Source: Pseudoalteromonas piscicida
Lineage (GTDB): Bacteria; Pseudomonadota; Gammaproteobacteria; Enterobacterales; Alteromonadaceae
Length of the DNA: 64,000 nt
Assembly (NCBI RefSeq): GCF_002744175.1
Contig: NZ_NKHF01000056.1
Location: 1-64,000, forward strand
Direction of reading: 5' to 3'
Part shown: in pieces, positions 8,226-16,557 of the stretch
Numbering within the stretch: position 1 is the first letter of the stretch
Layout of the letters: every line of letters starts with the position of its first letter
Notes under the pieces: model-generated
Database searches by the model: none
Seen by the model: the letters and a program-made list of their open reading frames with translations, nothing else
What the model was told of the DNA's origin: nothing
Program-made: the position numbers and the translations under genes

Positions 8226-9392
8226 ATGCTAACACTTATTAAAAATGTTGAGCTTTTTACTCCAAAAAAGCTTGGAAAACGCGATGTGCTCTTTGCTGGA
8301 GGAAAAATTCTAGCAATCGAAGAAAAGATTGAATTAAACAGCAGTATAGAATTCTCTCTGATTGATGGCTCGTCATTTCTTTTAACCCCTGGGTTTGTTG
8401 ATGCCTTAGTGCATTTTAGTGGTGGAGGTGGCGAGGCGGGTTTTGCAAGCCGTACTCCGCAAATGAACCTTACTGATGCCACAAAACACGGGATCACCAC
8501 AGTAATAGGCGCACTTGGCACCGACGATGTAAGCAGAACCCATACTGACTTAATTGCAAAAGCTAAAGGACTTAAACAAGAAGGATTAAACGCATTTTGT
8601 CATACCGGCTCTTATCATCTACCTATCAAGACCTTGGGCCATAGTATTCGTCACGATATTATGTATATCGACGAAATAATCGGTGTAGGCGAAGTGGCTA
8701 TTGCCGATCACCGCGGTACACAGCCGTCAGTCAAGGCGCTGGCAAGCGTTGCCGCAGAAGCAAGAACGGCGGGGCTACTGAGTGGGAAGCGAGGCACAGT
8801 TTCCATTCATGTTGGTACAGGTGTTGAGCATTTGCAGCTACTGCACGAGGTTGCTCAGTCGACTGAAATACCACTCAATCAATTTTACCCCACGCATATG
8901 AACCGCAATGCTGAGCTGCTAACTGCGGGCATCGCTTTTTGCAAAGCTGGTGGAACGATTGACTTTACCACAAGCACGACTGAGTATGATCTTGCCAATG
9001 GCGAGCTCGCCGCAGCTGAGGCACTGGCATACTGTTTAGACAAAGGCGTTAATCCGCAACAACTCACTATGAGCTCAGACGGACATGCCAGTTTACCCAT
9101 CTATAATGTGCACAATGAATTAGTTGGGTTTGAAGTCGGCTCGGAGTCGTCACTGCTTAGTTCGTTTCAACAAGCGGTGCAACAATTTGATGTCCCCATT
9201 GAGCTCGCGTTGCAATCCATCACCGCCAATCCTGCGCATATCTTGGGCTTAGACAAAGGAAGGGTTTGCGTCGAAGGCGATGCAGACCTAGTACTACTTG
9301 ATGCCGCAACACTCACACCACATAGCGTCTGGTGTAACGGTAAAAAGATGGTAGATACGTATCAGCCACTAGTGACTGGTTTCTTCTCATAA
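8226..9392 (+). CDS. iadA: Isoaspartyl dipeptidase family amidohydrolase (IadA-like)
   Basis: The 388-residue enzyme follows IadA along its length: GGGGEAG after the beta-strand 1 motif, TGSYHLP (substrate-binding Tyr), GEVAIADHRG, a His in VSIHVGTG, PTHMNRN and SSDGHASLP. IadA hydrolyses beta-aspartyl dipeptides, which would turn beta-Asp-Arg from cyanophycin into aspartate and arginine in the cytoplasm. One metal ligand differs. The strand-1 HxH of E. coli IadA (His68-x-His70) reads LVH here, with Leu61 (codon TTA at 8406-8408) in place of the first His. The carboxylated-lysine position appears to be Glu, a substitution I believe occurs in other family members. The remaining His and Asp ligands are kept. 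Gene order strongly supports the pathway role, but catalytic competence is uncertain. Confidence 0.8.
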   Translation: MLTLIKNVELFTPKKLGKRDVLFAGGKILAIEEKIELNSSIEFSLIDGSSFLLTPGFVDALVHFSGGGGEAGFASRTPQMNLTDATKHGITTVIGALGTDDVSRTHTDLIAKAKGLKQEGLNAFCHTGSYHLPIKTLGHSIRHDIMYIDEIIGVGEVAIADHRGTQPSVKALASVAAEARTAGLLSGKRGTVSIHVGTGVEHLQLLHEVAQSTEIPLNQFYPTHMNRNAELLTAGIAFCKAGGTIDFTTSTTEYDLANGELAAAEALAYCLDKGVNPQQLTMSSDGHASLPIYNVHNELVGFEVGSESSLLSSFQQAVQQFDVPIELALQSITANPAHILGLDKGRVCVEGDADLVLLDAATLTPHSVWCNGKKMVDTYQPLVTGFFS

Positions 9393-9424
9393 AGTATAAG
9401 GCGGCGCACTGCCGCCTTATACTT
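9392..9424. terminator. Strong 14-bp hairpin after iadA
   Basis: A perfect 14-base stem (9392-9405 with 9411-9424; core AAGGCGGC/GCCGCCTT) surrounds a GCACT loop and begins on the last base of the iadA stop codon. No long T run follows. It probably marks the 3' end of the receptor-transporter-dipeptidase transcript. The 258 bases from here to the next gene contain nothing else recognisable. Confidence 0.65.
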
Positions 9425-9682
9425 GGTTGTTCTCCTAGCCTGCAGAAGTAATCTTACCGCGGGACAACAACTTGTACTGACATTAGTTACGTTCAGTAAC
9501 ATGAATATATTTTCATTTTGTTGATTTAACACAATGAAGCTGAAGTCGGCGTTACGAACTTATGGAGCCGTGATCTTGGTCATTAAATGCGGTGTTAATA
9601 TCCCGATTTTGTAAAAAATGCTTCTGAGTATAAAGTCTTAGATTTATATTTCTCCGGTCGTCAGCTACCGAGATAAAAAACA

Positions 9683-11227
9683 ATGCCAAACACAACAGGT
9701 AGGGAAATAAAGTTAAAAAAGCACAGTGTGCTGCTTTCAACCACGGATCTGGACAGTCGTATCACCTATGCCAATGAATCATTTTGTGACATTGCAGGAT
9801 ATAGCATGGATGAAATGTTGGGACAACCTCATAACTTGGTACGTAATCCAGATATGCCAAAGGCAGCATTCAAAAATATGTGGTCAACCATTCAACGTGG
9901 TCAGTCTTGGATGGGACCTGTTAAAAACTCAGCTAAGAATGGCGATTACTACTGGGTTAATGCATTTGTCACCCCCATCAAAGATCCTCAAGGTAGAGTC
10001 TCAGAATATCAGTCCGTTAGAACTTGCCCCTCTCCAGAGATAATCAAACGCGCAGAGAAAACCTATGCGACGCTTGATTCAGAAGCGCCAATCCGTCGCT
10101 ATAATAGTCACTCGCTCGCACTTGCTTTAATGTTATTGGCGACTGTATCTGTTGCAATTTTGCCTCTGTTTGATAGTTTTTGGGTAACCCTCATCCCCCT
10201 AGTTTTGCTGCTTAGCGCCACAGGGTTAATGCTGCAATTTAGCAAAAAATACACTCATCTATTAAACCAAGCAAAAACCATTTTCGATAATGATATCATG
10301 TCGATAATTTACGGTGGGTCTCGCGATAGAATTGCAGATATCAGCTTGGCATTTGAAATGCAAAAAGCCAAAATTGCAGCCGTTATTGGACGAGTGAATG
10401 ACGTTTCCTTACAAGTTAGCGAAAATGCAAAACTCACCACCCAAAGCGGTCAATCTGTCTCTGAATTACTTAAACAACAAACCAGCGAAGCCAAAGAAAT
10501 GGTTGTATGCATGGAAGAGTTTTCGCAAACCATTGATGAGCTGTCAGAAAACGTTAATCATGCCGCAGATGCCGCCAATCACTCAGAGCAACAAACAGGG
10601 CTGGGGAAATCAGCAGTTAAAGATGTAATCGACTCTATCCATTATCTTGACGAGCACCTGATGGAGGTCAACAATGCCGTTAATCGCCTAGTCTCTGGCA
10701 ATGACAGAATCCAAAATATGCTGAGTGTTATTAACTCCATTGCCGATCAAACCAACTTACTGGCACTTAACGCAGCGATTGAGGCTGCTCGTGCTGGCGA
10801 TCATGGTCGCGGTTTCTCTGTGGTTGCAGATGAAGTCCGTACCTTAGCGCAACGAACACAATCTTCGACAGAGGAAATTACCACGCTATTAAAAGAGCTC
10901 AACGACATATCTAGCTCAGCAGTCGAATCCGTCCAAAAGAGTAATAACCTGTCAAACCAAAGTGTTGACCTTGCAAAAAATAACGGTTCGAGCTTAGATA
11001 CAATTCAAAGCCATGTTATGCATTTGGCCGATTTAAATCGCAGCGTTGCCGCAGCCATTGAGCAACAAAGCTGTGTTGTAAAGCAGATAAGCCTCAACGT
11101 GGAGAGCGTAACAATGCTGGCAGAAAAAGGGACAGAACATGGCGAACAATCGTTTGCTTTAAGTCAAGAGTTACTGCATCAGATAGAACAACAAACGCGT
11201 TTAATCCAGCAGTTTTCTCATGCATAA
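9683..11227 (+). CDS. Aer-like methyl-accepting chemotaxis protein with N-terminal PAS domain
   Basis: The 514-residue product has an N-terminal PAS domain (about 15-115) of the Aer type ([44 protein letters not shown]). A membrane hairpin follows at about 150-190 without a periplasmic domain. The cytoplasmic signalling rod has the conserved tip [20 protein letters not shown] near residue 355. Aer senses redox or oxygen through FAD bound to the PAS domain and reports to CheA/CheW. Length and layout match E. coli Aer (506 residues). No receptor-methylase tail pentapeptide is visible. It stands alone, with no che genes nearby, as expected for a dispersed MCP. Confidence 0.88.
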   Translation: MPNTTGREIKLKKHSVLLSTTDLDSRITYANESFCDIAGYSMDEMLGQPHNLVRNPDMPKAAFKNMWSTIQRGQSWMGPVKNSAKNGDYYWVNAFVTPIKDPQGRVSEYQSVRTCPSPEIIKRAEKTYATLDSEAPIRRYNSHSLALALMLLATVSVAILPLFDSFWVTLIPLVLLLSATGLMLQFSKKYTHLLNQAKTIFDNDIMSIIYGGSRDRIADISLAFEMQKAKIAAVIGRVNDVSLQVSENAKLTTQSGQSVSELLKQQTSEAKEMVVCMEEFSQTIDELSENVNHAADAANHSEQQTGLGKSAVKDVIDSIHYLDEHLMEVNNAVNRLVSGNDRIQNMLSVINSIADQTNLLALNAAIEAARAGDHGRGFSVVADEVRTLAQRTQSSTEEITTLLKELNDISSSAVESVQKSNNLSNQSVDLAKNNGSSLDTIQSHVMHLADLNRSVAAAIEQQSCVVKQISLNVESVTMLAEKGTEHGEQSFALSQELLHQIEQQTRLIQQFSHA

Positions 11228-11323
11228 ACGAGATGATTACGGTAAAGTTAGCAGTCGCAAAGCAAGCTAATGTCACTTAAAATTAAGCGCATTGTGGTGC
11301 TTATTTAACTTGAACTTGGAGTC

Positions 11324-11480
11324 AGAAGTTAGTTAACCAACTAAAATGCCTAAGCTCAAAAGCGTAATACCACGCTAGCCAGAAGTTATTTCTTAATGCA
11401 AGGCAAGTTTGTGTGTCAATAGCTGGCAGTTTAACGCAGTAGTAAGGGATAACAGCTGCTAGAGAACAAGTTGTTATCCC
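11324..11480 (+). repeat. Repeat B, copy 1
   Basis: A non-coding stretch matches 13786-13947 in order and orientation. Shared blocks are AGAAGTTAGTTA, CTAGCCAGAAGTTATTT, TAGCTGG and GGATAACAGCTGCTA. The right end forms a perfect 9-base inverted repeat, GGGATAACA (11446) with TGTTATCCC (ending 11480). No ORF is present, and it lies between convergent genes. Confidence 0.7.
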
Positions 11481-11539
11481 AAGTTTAGGTTGTTGAGCAT
11501 AAACCCACAATGCATTAGTTGGTTAATGACCATGTTGCG

Positions 11540-11932
11540 TTACAGCTCCGCCTCTAATATAGCCAAAGCTTCCTTCTCGGCTTGTTTTACGTTGCCATCA
11601 GCTTCAATAACTCGTACAGCAAGATCTTTTGCTAGCTTTCGCATCGGTTCATCAACAATGTTATTCATCCGGTGCTGTACATAAGCTTCAATATCATCAT
11701 TTTTAATTGCGACTACAGACTTGGATAGGCTGTCTTCTATATAGTCATCAAGTGCGATGGCTGAATTCCATTGTAGGCCTTTCGCCCATTTTCTGACGAC
11801 ATGCTTTTCGCTTTCACTGATCACACCATCGACACCGATAAACAGCAACGCAATGTCGAGCAATGCCTCTTTTTGCATTTGGTCAACACAAATACCTGTA
11901 TCAAAGTGGTTTAATAACTGTTCAAATTTCAT
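11540..11932 (-). CDS. TerB-like (tellurite-resistance family) protein
   Basis: The 130-residue all-alpha protein has two similar acidic helix-loop-helix segments: LLFIGVDGVISESEKHVV (about 29-46) and RVIEADGNVKQAEKEAL (about 108-124). This is the pattern of TerB domains, in which Asp/Glu residues may bind metal. There is no signal peptide, so it is cytoplasmic. An AGGA ribosome site precedes the ATG. No other ter gene is adjacent, so a role in tellurite resistance should not be assumed; TerB-like singletons are usually linked to envelope or stress functions. Confidence 0.7.
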   Translation of the reverse strand: MKFEQLLNHFDTGICVDQMQKEALLDIALLFIGVDGVISESEKHVVRKWAKGLQWNSAIALDDYIEDSLSKSVVAIKNDDIEAYVQHRMNNIVDEPMRKLAKDLAVRVIEADGNVKQAEKEALAILEAEL

Positions 11933-12356
11933 AATTCTTCCTTAACCTTTTTCTGTAGTGCATGTTACAGATAGTTCAAGATGGAACAAAACACCGATAG
12001 AATATAAACAATATGCTAACTTTACTCATTTGTCATATTAAAAAAGTGCAAGTTGCATATCCCCCGATAACAGTGTGGTATTAAAAACAGTAAACTACTT
12101 TAAATTCAAAACCCTAAACCAACATTAAGGCAAATTAATGTGGTAAATAGTCGACATCCACTGAATCGCTTTTAACAATAAACACAGTAATGGTATTTAC
12201 GACAGCAAACATCATACTAAACAACTAGTTCATTCCAAATTACGCAACTATAAAGATTGATTTGAGAAGAAAAAATCATTTGCTCCATATTTGATTCATT
12301 TTGTTTCAATAATTTGCACGCTCTCAAAATTTCTCATTAAAAGAATAGGAACAATA
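11933..12356. other. Divergent intergenic region, no gene found
   Basis: This 424-base AT-rich stretch separates two divergently transcribed genes. I see no repeat-family copy, no strong hairpin and no convincing frame. A frame open from 12291 into the next gene lacks a ribosome site, whereas the ATG at 12357 has one. Confidence 0.4.
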
Positions 12357-12764
12357 ATGAAAGAGTTAAAGCTAGGAATGAACCTCTCATTTTTTATTTC
12401 GCTTTCTATGATTGCGCTAAGCTTACTTGTTTTGGACACCTTTGTGGTTTCAGAGCAGATCAGTTTAATGTCCTTTATCCAGATGGCATCATCAGTAGCG
12501 ATTATTTTTTATATCGTAGCGGGGTTGTGGAGCATTTTCAGCGGTCAAAGTAGAGTAAGGGTCTGTAATCAAGGGGTAGTTTATCAAAACCTACTAGGTC
12601 AAAAACATTATATTCCCGCAGAAGAGGTCAAGAAAATTTCCGTCGAGCGCCTGCTTTGGTTCAGCTATACCAAGCTTTATTTAACAACTGGCGTGCTAAG
12701 AATTTGGTCCTTTAAGCCGAGCTCGGCGCAACAACACAGCCTAAAGCAACTAGGCTACTTCTAA
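12357..12764 (+). CDS. Small membrane protein with two TM segments and a PH-like tail
   Basis: The 135-residue protein has two hydrophobic segments (about 10-30 and 41-62). A soluble C-terminal part follows whose strand pattern (RVRVCNQGVVYQNLLGQKHY, IPAEEVKKISVE, KLYLTTGVLRIW) resembles bacterial PH-like (YdbT/YcxB-type) domains. It was started at the ATG with AGGAAC eight bases upstream. The function is unknown; an envelope-associated role is only a guess from topology. Confidence 0.6.
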   Translation: MKELKLGMNLSFFISLSMIALSLLVLDTFVVSEQISLMSFIQMASSVAIIFYIVAGLWSIFSGQSRVRVCNQGVVYQNLLGQKHYIPAEEVKKISVERLLWFSYTKLYLTTGVLRIWSFKPSSAQQHSLKQLGYF

Positions 12765-12856
12765 TACTTAGCAACAGTTTGCTTGCGCTCAGCGCATATA
12801 GTTGCTTTCAAATCTGACCATTGCGTATGATGTCACAAATTTATAGCGAGGTTAGT

Positions 12857-13786
12857 ATGCAAAAACAATATCCAATAGGTACGCTAGGCGTACCTTGGAG
12901 CGCCGCCGAAAAGCAGCAGTGGCTCAGCACTCAAACACTAAAACGCTCTTACTTCGATGAAGTTGTGACTCAAATCGAGCAATTAACACAAGCCTTTGAA
13001 GTAACTGAATATGGGCAACTCAGCTACTCAACTAAAACGTATCCTCTGTTTGCTTTAACAACCAAACGCTGGAACACAGATAACCCAACGATACTGGTTA
13101 CTGGTGGCGTACATGGTTATGAAACCAGCGGTATTCATGGTGCCTTGGCTTTTGCAAAGTCAGAAGCTGCACAACATGAAGCGGATTATAACTTTATAAT
13201 CTTGCCATGCTTGAGCCCTTGGGGATACGAAACAATTAATCGCTGGAACCCAGCCGCGGTTGATCCAAACCGTTCCTTTTATGAGGATAGTCCAGCTCCC
13301 GAATCGAGACAGGCTATGCAGTTTGTTCAAAACAAGGTAGCCGAGGTACTTTGTCACATCGACTTACATGAAACAACGGATTCTGATAACTCAGAGTTTC
13401 GTCCGGCCCTAGCCGCTAGAGAAGGTAAAGAAAACCATAATTGGAATATTCCTGATGGGTTTTACCTAGTAGGACATACCCAAAAACCTGAAGCGGCATT
13501 CCAAGAGTGTATTATTGAGGAAGTCGCAGCAGTGACGCAGATAGCGGATGCCGATGAAAATGGTCAACTTATTGGTGTGGCAATTGAGCAACATGGTGTG
13601 ATTAATTACGATGGGACCGCTTTGGGTCTGTGTATGGGGATGACCGAAGCCCCTTTTGTTACCACTACAGAAGTATACCCTGACGGCAAAAATGCGACCC
13701 CTGAAAATTGTATTGCAGGTCAAGTCGCGGCCATTCGTGGTGCAATTAAGTACTTGAAAAAAATAAATAACCTGAACCAGGGATAA
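12857..13786 (+). CDS. M14-type zinc metallocarboxypeptidase or deacylase
   Basis: The 309-residue product carries the M14 zinc-site pattern: a GGVHGYETSG segment with HxxE near residue 85, then DPNRSF, and a third His in HIDLHETTD near residue 170. The closing EAPFVTTTEVYPDG contains the region of the catalytic Glu. There is no signal peptide, so the substrate is likely an intracellular peptide or acyl-amino acid. The ATG at 12857 has GAGG upstream and is preferred to an in-frame ATG at 12821. Its stop codon ends on the first base of a repeat B copy. Confidence 0.75.
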   Translation: MQKQYPIGTLGVPWSAAEKQQWLSTQTLKRSYFDEVVTQIEQLTQAFEVTEYGQLSYSTKTYPLFALTTKRWNTDNPTILVTGGVHGYETSGIHGALAFAKSEAAQHEADYNFIILPCLSPWGYETINRWNPAAVDPNRSFYEDSPAPESRQAMQFVQNKVAEVLCHIDLHETTDSDNSEFRPALAAREGKENHNWNIPDGFYLVGHTQKPEAAFQECIIEEVAAVTQIADADENGQLIGVAIEQHGVINYDGTALGLCMGMTEAPFVTTTEVYPDGKNATPENCIAGQVAAIRGAIKYLKKINNLNQG

Positions 13787-13947
13787 GAAGTTAGTTAGCT
13801 AACAAAAGTATCTAATCCCAACAGTGTAGTATCGCACTAGCCAGAAGTTATTTTTTAATAAAAGGAAAATTGGTGCGTCGATAGCTGGTTTATTGCAAGC
13901 AAATTTAACACAGTTAATAAAGGATAACAGCTGCTAAACAGCAAGTT
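13786..13947 (+). repeat. Repeat B, copy 2
   Basis: This is the second copy of the repeat at 11324-11480, starting on the final base of the peptidase stop codon. It contains the palindrome GTTAGCTAAC. Its right end stops at CAAGTT, exactly where repeat A copy 2 begins. In copy 1 the sequence instead continues into the arm that closes the terminal hairpin, so the hairpin is broken here. Confidence 0.7.
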
Positions 13948-14108
13948 ATACCAAATGTATTAAGTAAATGCGCTATTTGAAGCGCAGAAATAGCGTTAGT
14001 AGCTAGGCAGAAATTTTGCTGTTTAGTTGCTCTAAATGAGAAGTTTTTAACGACGCTACTATGCTATTTCATCCTTAAAATTGATTAGAGAATTAATTCA
14101 ATCGGTAT
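13948..14108 (+). repeat. MITE-like repeat A, full copy 2 (next to or within repeat B)
   Basis: This 161-bp copy is the same length as copy 1. GCTATTT occurs at 13972-13978 and again directly at 14063-14069, 91 bases apart. The sequence just after the copy (TTAGGTTG) resembles what follows repeat B copy 1 (TTTAGGTTG), as if element A had entered repeat B. Confidence 0.85.
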
Positions 14109-14134
14109 TATTAGGTTGAATACAAGTACACTGC

Positions 14135-14159
14135 CAGTGTGGCCCTCTAAGCCACACTG
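14135..14159. terminator. 9-bp hairpin, probable terminator
   Basis: CAGTGTGGC (14135-14143) pairs with GCCACACTG (14151-14159) around a seven-base loop, between convergent genes. No T run is seen on either strand. Confidence 0.4.
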
Positions 14160-14201
14160 CAAACCACATACGCTAAACCAACCAAGCTAAAAACAATGTG
14201 A

Positions 14202-14789
14202 TCAATTGATAAGATCTTCTCTGCCACTGACAACACCGAAAATCTCTTTAAATGAAGTTGGCTTTTGCAATATGCTCACAGGAATGTGAAGTGCTCTTGC
14301 AATATCACCAGCTGAAATCATTCCCCTTAATCCTTCATTGCCAATTAAGAGCACATGTTGCGACCCTAAGCTCTGCAGGGTCTCAAGTACATCTCCAATG
14401 GTACTTCTAGCCACAATCTCATAGGGCACAGCGTATAACGCCTCTTTAGCTACCATTACATCTTCAACACATACATCTTCACGAGAGATTTGCTTTCTTT
14501 GTGCCACACTGAGTACCTTACGACCCGACAAATCTCTACAATTCACCACGCCCAAAAAGTTATCGCCTTCATCCACAACGAGTTTTGACCTAACATGGCC
14601 ATTTTTCATCATATACAAGGCATGATCTATATCGACATCTTTTGCAATCACCTGCGGTTGTCGCCGAGTAAAGTCAGTCACCACTTTAAGAGCACTGCTG
14701 TCCATTGTTAACGGCTCAGAGTCAAAATGGTCGCATAGTTGAAATGTCCCTTCTAATTTCACGGTTTTCAATGCGTTATATCGGCCCAT
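14202..14789 (-). CDS. CBS-domain-pair protein
   Basis: The 195-residue cytoplasmic protein contains a tandem CBS pair. The first is at about 45-90 (VIAKDVDIDHALYMM, KLVVDEGDNFLGVVNCRDL). The second is at about 110-170 (AVPYEIVARSTIGDVLETL, VLLIGNEGLRGMISAGDIA). CBS pairs bind adenosyl nucleotides and usually regulate an attached or partner protein; none is fused here. A GGAG ribosome site lies eight bases before the ATG. The partner is unknown. Confidence 0.8.
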   Translation of the reverse strand: MGRYNALKTVKLEGTFQLCDHFDSEPLTMDSSALKVVTDFTRRQPQVIAKDVDIDHALYMMKNGHVRSKLVVDEGDNFLGVVNCRDLSGRKVLSVAQRKQISREDVCVEDVMVAKEALYAVPYEIVARSTIGDVLETLQSLGSQHVLLIGNEGLRGMISAGDIARALHIPVSILQKPTSFKEIFGVVSGREDLIN

Positions 14790-15173
14790 TTGATTACTCC
14801 TTAGTGAGTAAAAATACCTATTTCTTGTACCAACAGCATCGAATTTATGTGCTTGAGCATAAAAGTTGCAAAAACGCGCGGTGCTTTGGCTGTAATTACT
14901 GTCGTCAGGTAGACTCTACTCAATAAAACCCTTGAATTAGCAAGTGCTTGCTGATGCTACTGACTGTATGCTTTGCTACCTTAAAATATGGTTTATGACG
15001 GCGATATATTCAAGTCGATATGCTATAAAAGTCCCGTAATCTCAGTGTAATGCGGTGTAATAGCTAAATTTTTGTAAACCGATTAAACTAAACATGTTTG
15101 CTAGGACTTGTCAGTCTTTTACCAAACAAGTGGTCGAGTTTTTGGGGTTCCGCGTCAAACTAGAAAAACTGTA
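14790..15173. other. Intergenic region, no gene found
   Basis: No supported coding frame is present between the divergent CBS and FHA genes before the repeat at 15174. The part next to 14790 should hold the CBS gene promoter. A short frame over 14705-14926 overlaps the CBS gene antisense and has no supporting features. Confidence 0.3.
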
Positions 15174-15337
15174 ATACCACTTAGCCTAATTATTTGTGCT
15201 CTATTTTGAGGCGAGAAAATCTTGTCGATAACCAGGCGAAAATTTTACTATTTAGTTGTTCTAAATGAGAAATTTTTAATACCGTTAGCGTCTGATTTAC
15301 CCTCTCAAATTGAGCAAGTATTAAGACTAAATGGTGT
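15174..15337 (+). repeat. Repeat A-prime (diverged relative of repeat A)
   Basis: A 164-bp element has ends ATACCACTTAG and CTAAATGGTGT, an imperfect terminal inverted repeat. Its core (AAATTTT then TAAATGAGAAATTTTTAA) matches the core of repeat A, but both flanks differ. The right flank (CCCTCAAATTGAGCA-GGTATTAA-like) instead matches the short element at 50933-50992. Confidence 0.65.
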
Positions 15338-15380
15338 AATTCCAAATCAGACCATGCCAGTTGCATAAATACTGGTGAAT

Positions 15381-15431
15381 TCTTCCCTCAACGAGACCCA
15401 CCTCGTGGGTCTTTATCATTGAGTAGAAGGG
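15381..15431. terminator. Nested hairpin with terminator-like core
   Basis: AGACCCAC pairs with GTGGGTCT around CTC and is followed by TTATCATT. Outside it, CTTC/TCAA arms pair with TTGA/GAAG. It resembles a Rho-independent terminator on the plus strand, but no gene reads into it from the left, so it may be a leader structure for the FHA gene or a relic. Confidence 0.35.
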
Positions 15432-15455
15432 AATAAAATTGTATGCTTCGCGTCA

Positions 15456-15519
15456 CCTATACACTGAGTTTTGTCAAATTGCGGCCTTGTTAGTGCAAGA
15501 TAACCGAATAATGTATAGG
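15456..15519. promoter_or_regulatory. Spaced inverted repeat upstream of the FHA regulator
   Basis: CCTATACA (15456-15463) and TGTATAGG (15512-15519) are perfect inverted copies 48 bases apart, ending 36 bases before the FHA gene. This could be a paired operator or chance. Confidence 0.25.
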
Positions 15520-15554
15520 CATGTAATTTTCATCAAAGTTATACGGAACTAACT

Positions 15555-16511
15555 ATGGCTTATTTAATCGACGAACAGAAACTCGAACGAGTCTATCTCA
15601 AAAGCTATCACACGGTAGGCCGCTACAAATATAGCGTAGACACCTTGATAGACAAGCCAGGGGTTTCGAGACATCACGCCATCATAGAGCTCAATGAAAA
15701 CAAATGGTTTATCAGAGATGTTAGCACCAATGGCATTTGGATAAATGATAAAAAGCTCGACAAAAACTTGCCGTATCAATTATTTGAAAATGACAAGATC
15801 GATTTTGCAGCGCCAGGCCAAAATTCTTTTGTCGCGGCCAATTTACAAACGGAATGCCAATATTTAGTTTCTCAGTCTAATAATCAAAAAGTAATTGAAG
15901 TCACCAACCAACTGCTGCTTCCCAGCGAAGACGAGCCTAAGCACATCATTTATTATGATAAGTTGCTTAATTATTGGTTTTTAGAGGACCTCAATACCTC
16001 AGACCGTCAGGCACTCATTGATGGTAGTATTATTTCATTGATGAATGATCAGTGGATGTTTTTTTCTGCAACCACCATCGCAGTCACAAAGCACTTAGAG
16101 TGTCAAAAAGCCGCAAAACCTATGGCGCTCGAGTTCAATGTGAGTCAAGACGAAGAAGACACCCAGTTAACGCTGTGCGTTGATGATAAGCACCTCGATT
16201 TGGGGGTAAGAAGTCATCACTACCTTCTGTTGTTGCTTGCGAGAGCCCGTATTCAAGACAAAGATGCGGGGTTAGAAACAGACGTGCAAGGATGGGTTTA
16301 TCGTGATGACCTAGCAAAAGCATTAGGTGTACAAACTAATCACATGAACATCATGGTACACAGAGCACGCAAGCAGTTTGTTGACTCAGGCGGCGATGAT
16401 TACCCAGAGGCGACGTTTTTACTGGAAACACGTTGTGGCAGAGTGAGATTAAACTGCCAAGACATCACCATCATTAAAGGGTCTAAGCTAGAAACGCGTA
16501 TGACCACCTAG
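15555..16511 (+). CDS. FHA-domain protein with C-terminal winged-helix DNA-binding domain
   Basis: The 318-residue protein starts with a forkhead-associated domain (about 15-85; VGRYKYSV, GVSRHHAIIEL, RDVSTNGIWIND). The phosphothreonine-contacting Arg, Ser, His and Asn are all present. The last 100 residues resemble an OmpR/SARP-type winged helix (LGVRSHHYLLLLLARA, YRDDLAKALGVQTNHMNIMVHRARKQF). FHA modules bind phosphothreonine, so DNA binding may be controlled by a Ser/Thr kinase. No kinase gene is nearby. The gene stands alone and ends at a strong hairpin. Confidence 0.8.
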   Translation: MAYLIDEQKLERVYLKSYHTVGRYKYSVDTLIDKPGVSRHHAIIELNENKWFIRDVSTNGIWINDKKLDKNLPYQLFENDKIDFAAPGQNSFVAANLQTECQYLVSQSNNQKVIEVTNQLLLPSEDEPKHIIYYDKLLNYWFLEDLNTSDRQALIDGSIISLMNDQWMFFSATTIAVTKHLECQKAAKPMALEFNVSQDEEDTQLTLCVDDKHLDLGVRSHHYLLLLLARARIQDKDAGLETDVQGWVYRDDLAKALGVQTNHMNIMVHRARKQFVDSGGDDYPEATFLLETRCGRVRLNCQDITIIKGSKLETRMTT

Positions 16512-16520
16512 CCTCATGAT

Positions 16521-16557
16521 TAAGCGGGCAGAAACCACTCTTCTGCCCCAATGCTTA
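16521..16557. terminator. Bidirectional terminator hairpin
   Basis: GGGCAGAA (16526) pairs with TTCTGCCC (16541) around ACCACTC. Outer arms TAAGC and GCTTA extend the stem. It lies between convergent genes and touches the stop codon of the minus-strand one. Confidence 0.55.

Noticed and set aside
9726..10043. 105-codon plus-strand frame
   Set aside because: It overlaps the Aer-like PAS domain in another frame; the PAS frame has clear homology.
11540..11932. Tellurite-resistance operon
   Set aside because: Only a TerB-like singleton is present; no terA, C, D, E or Z genes adjoin.
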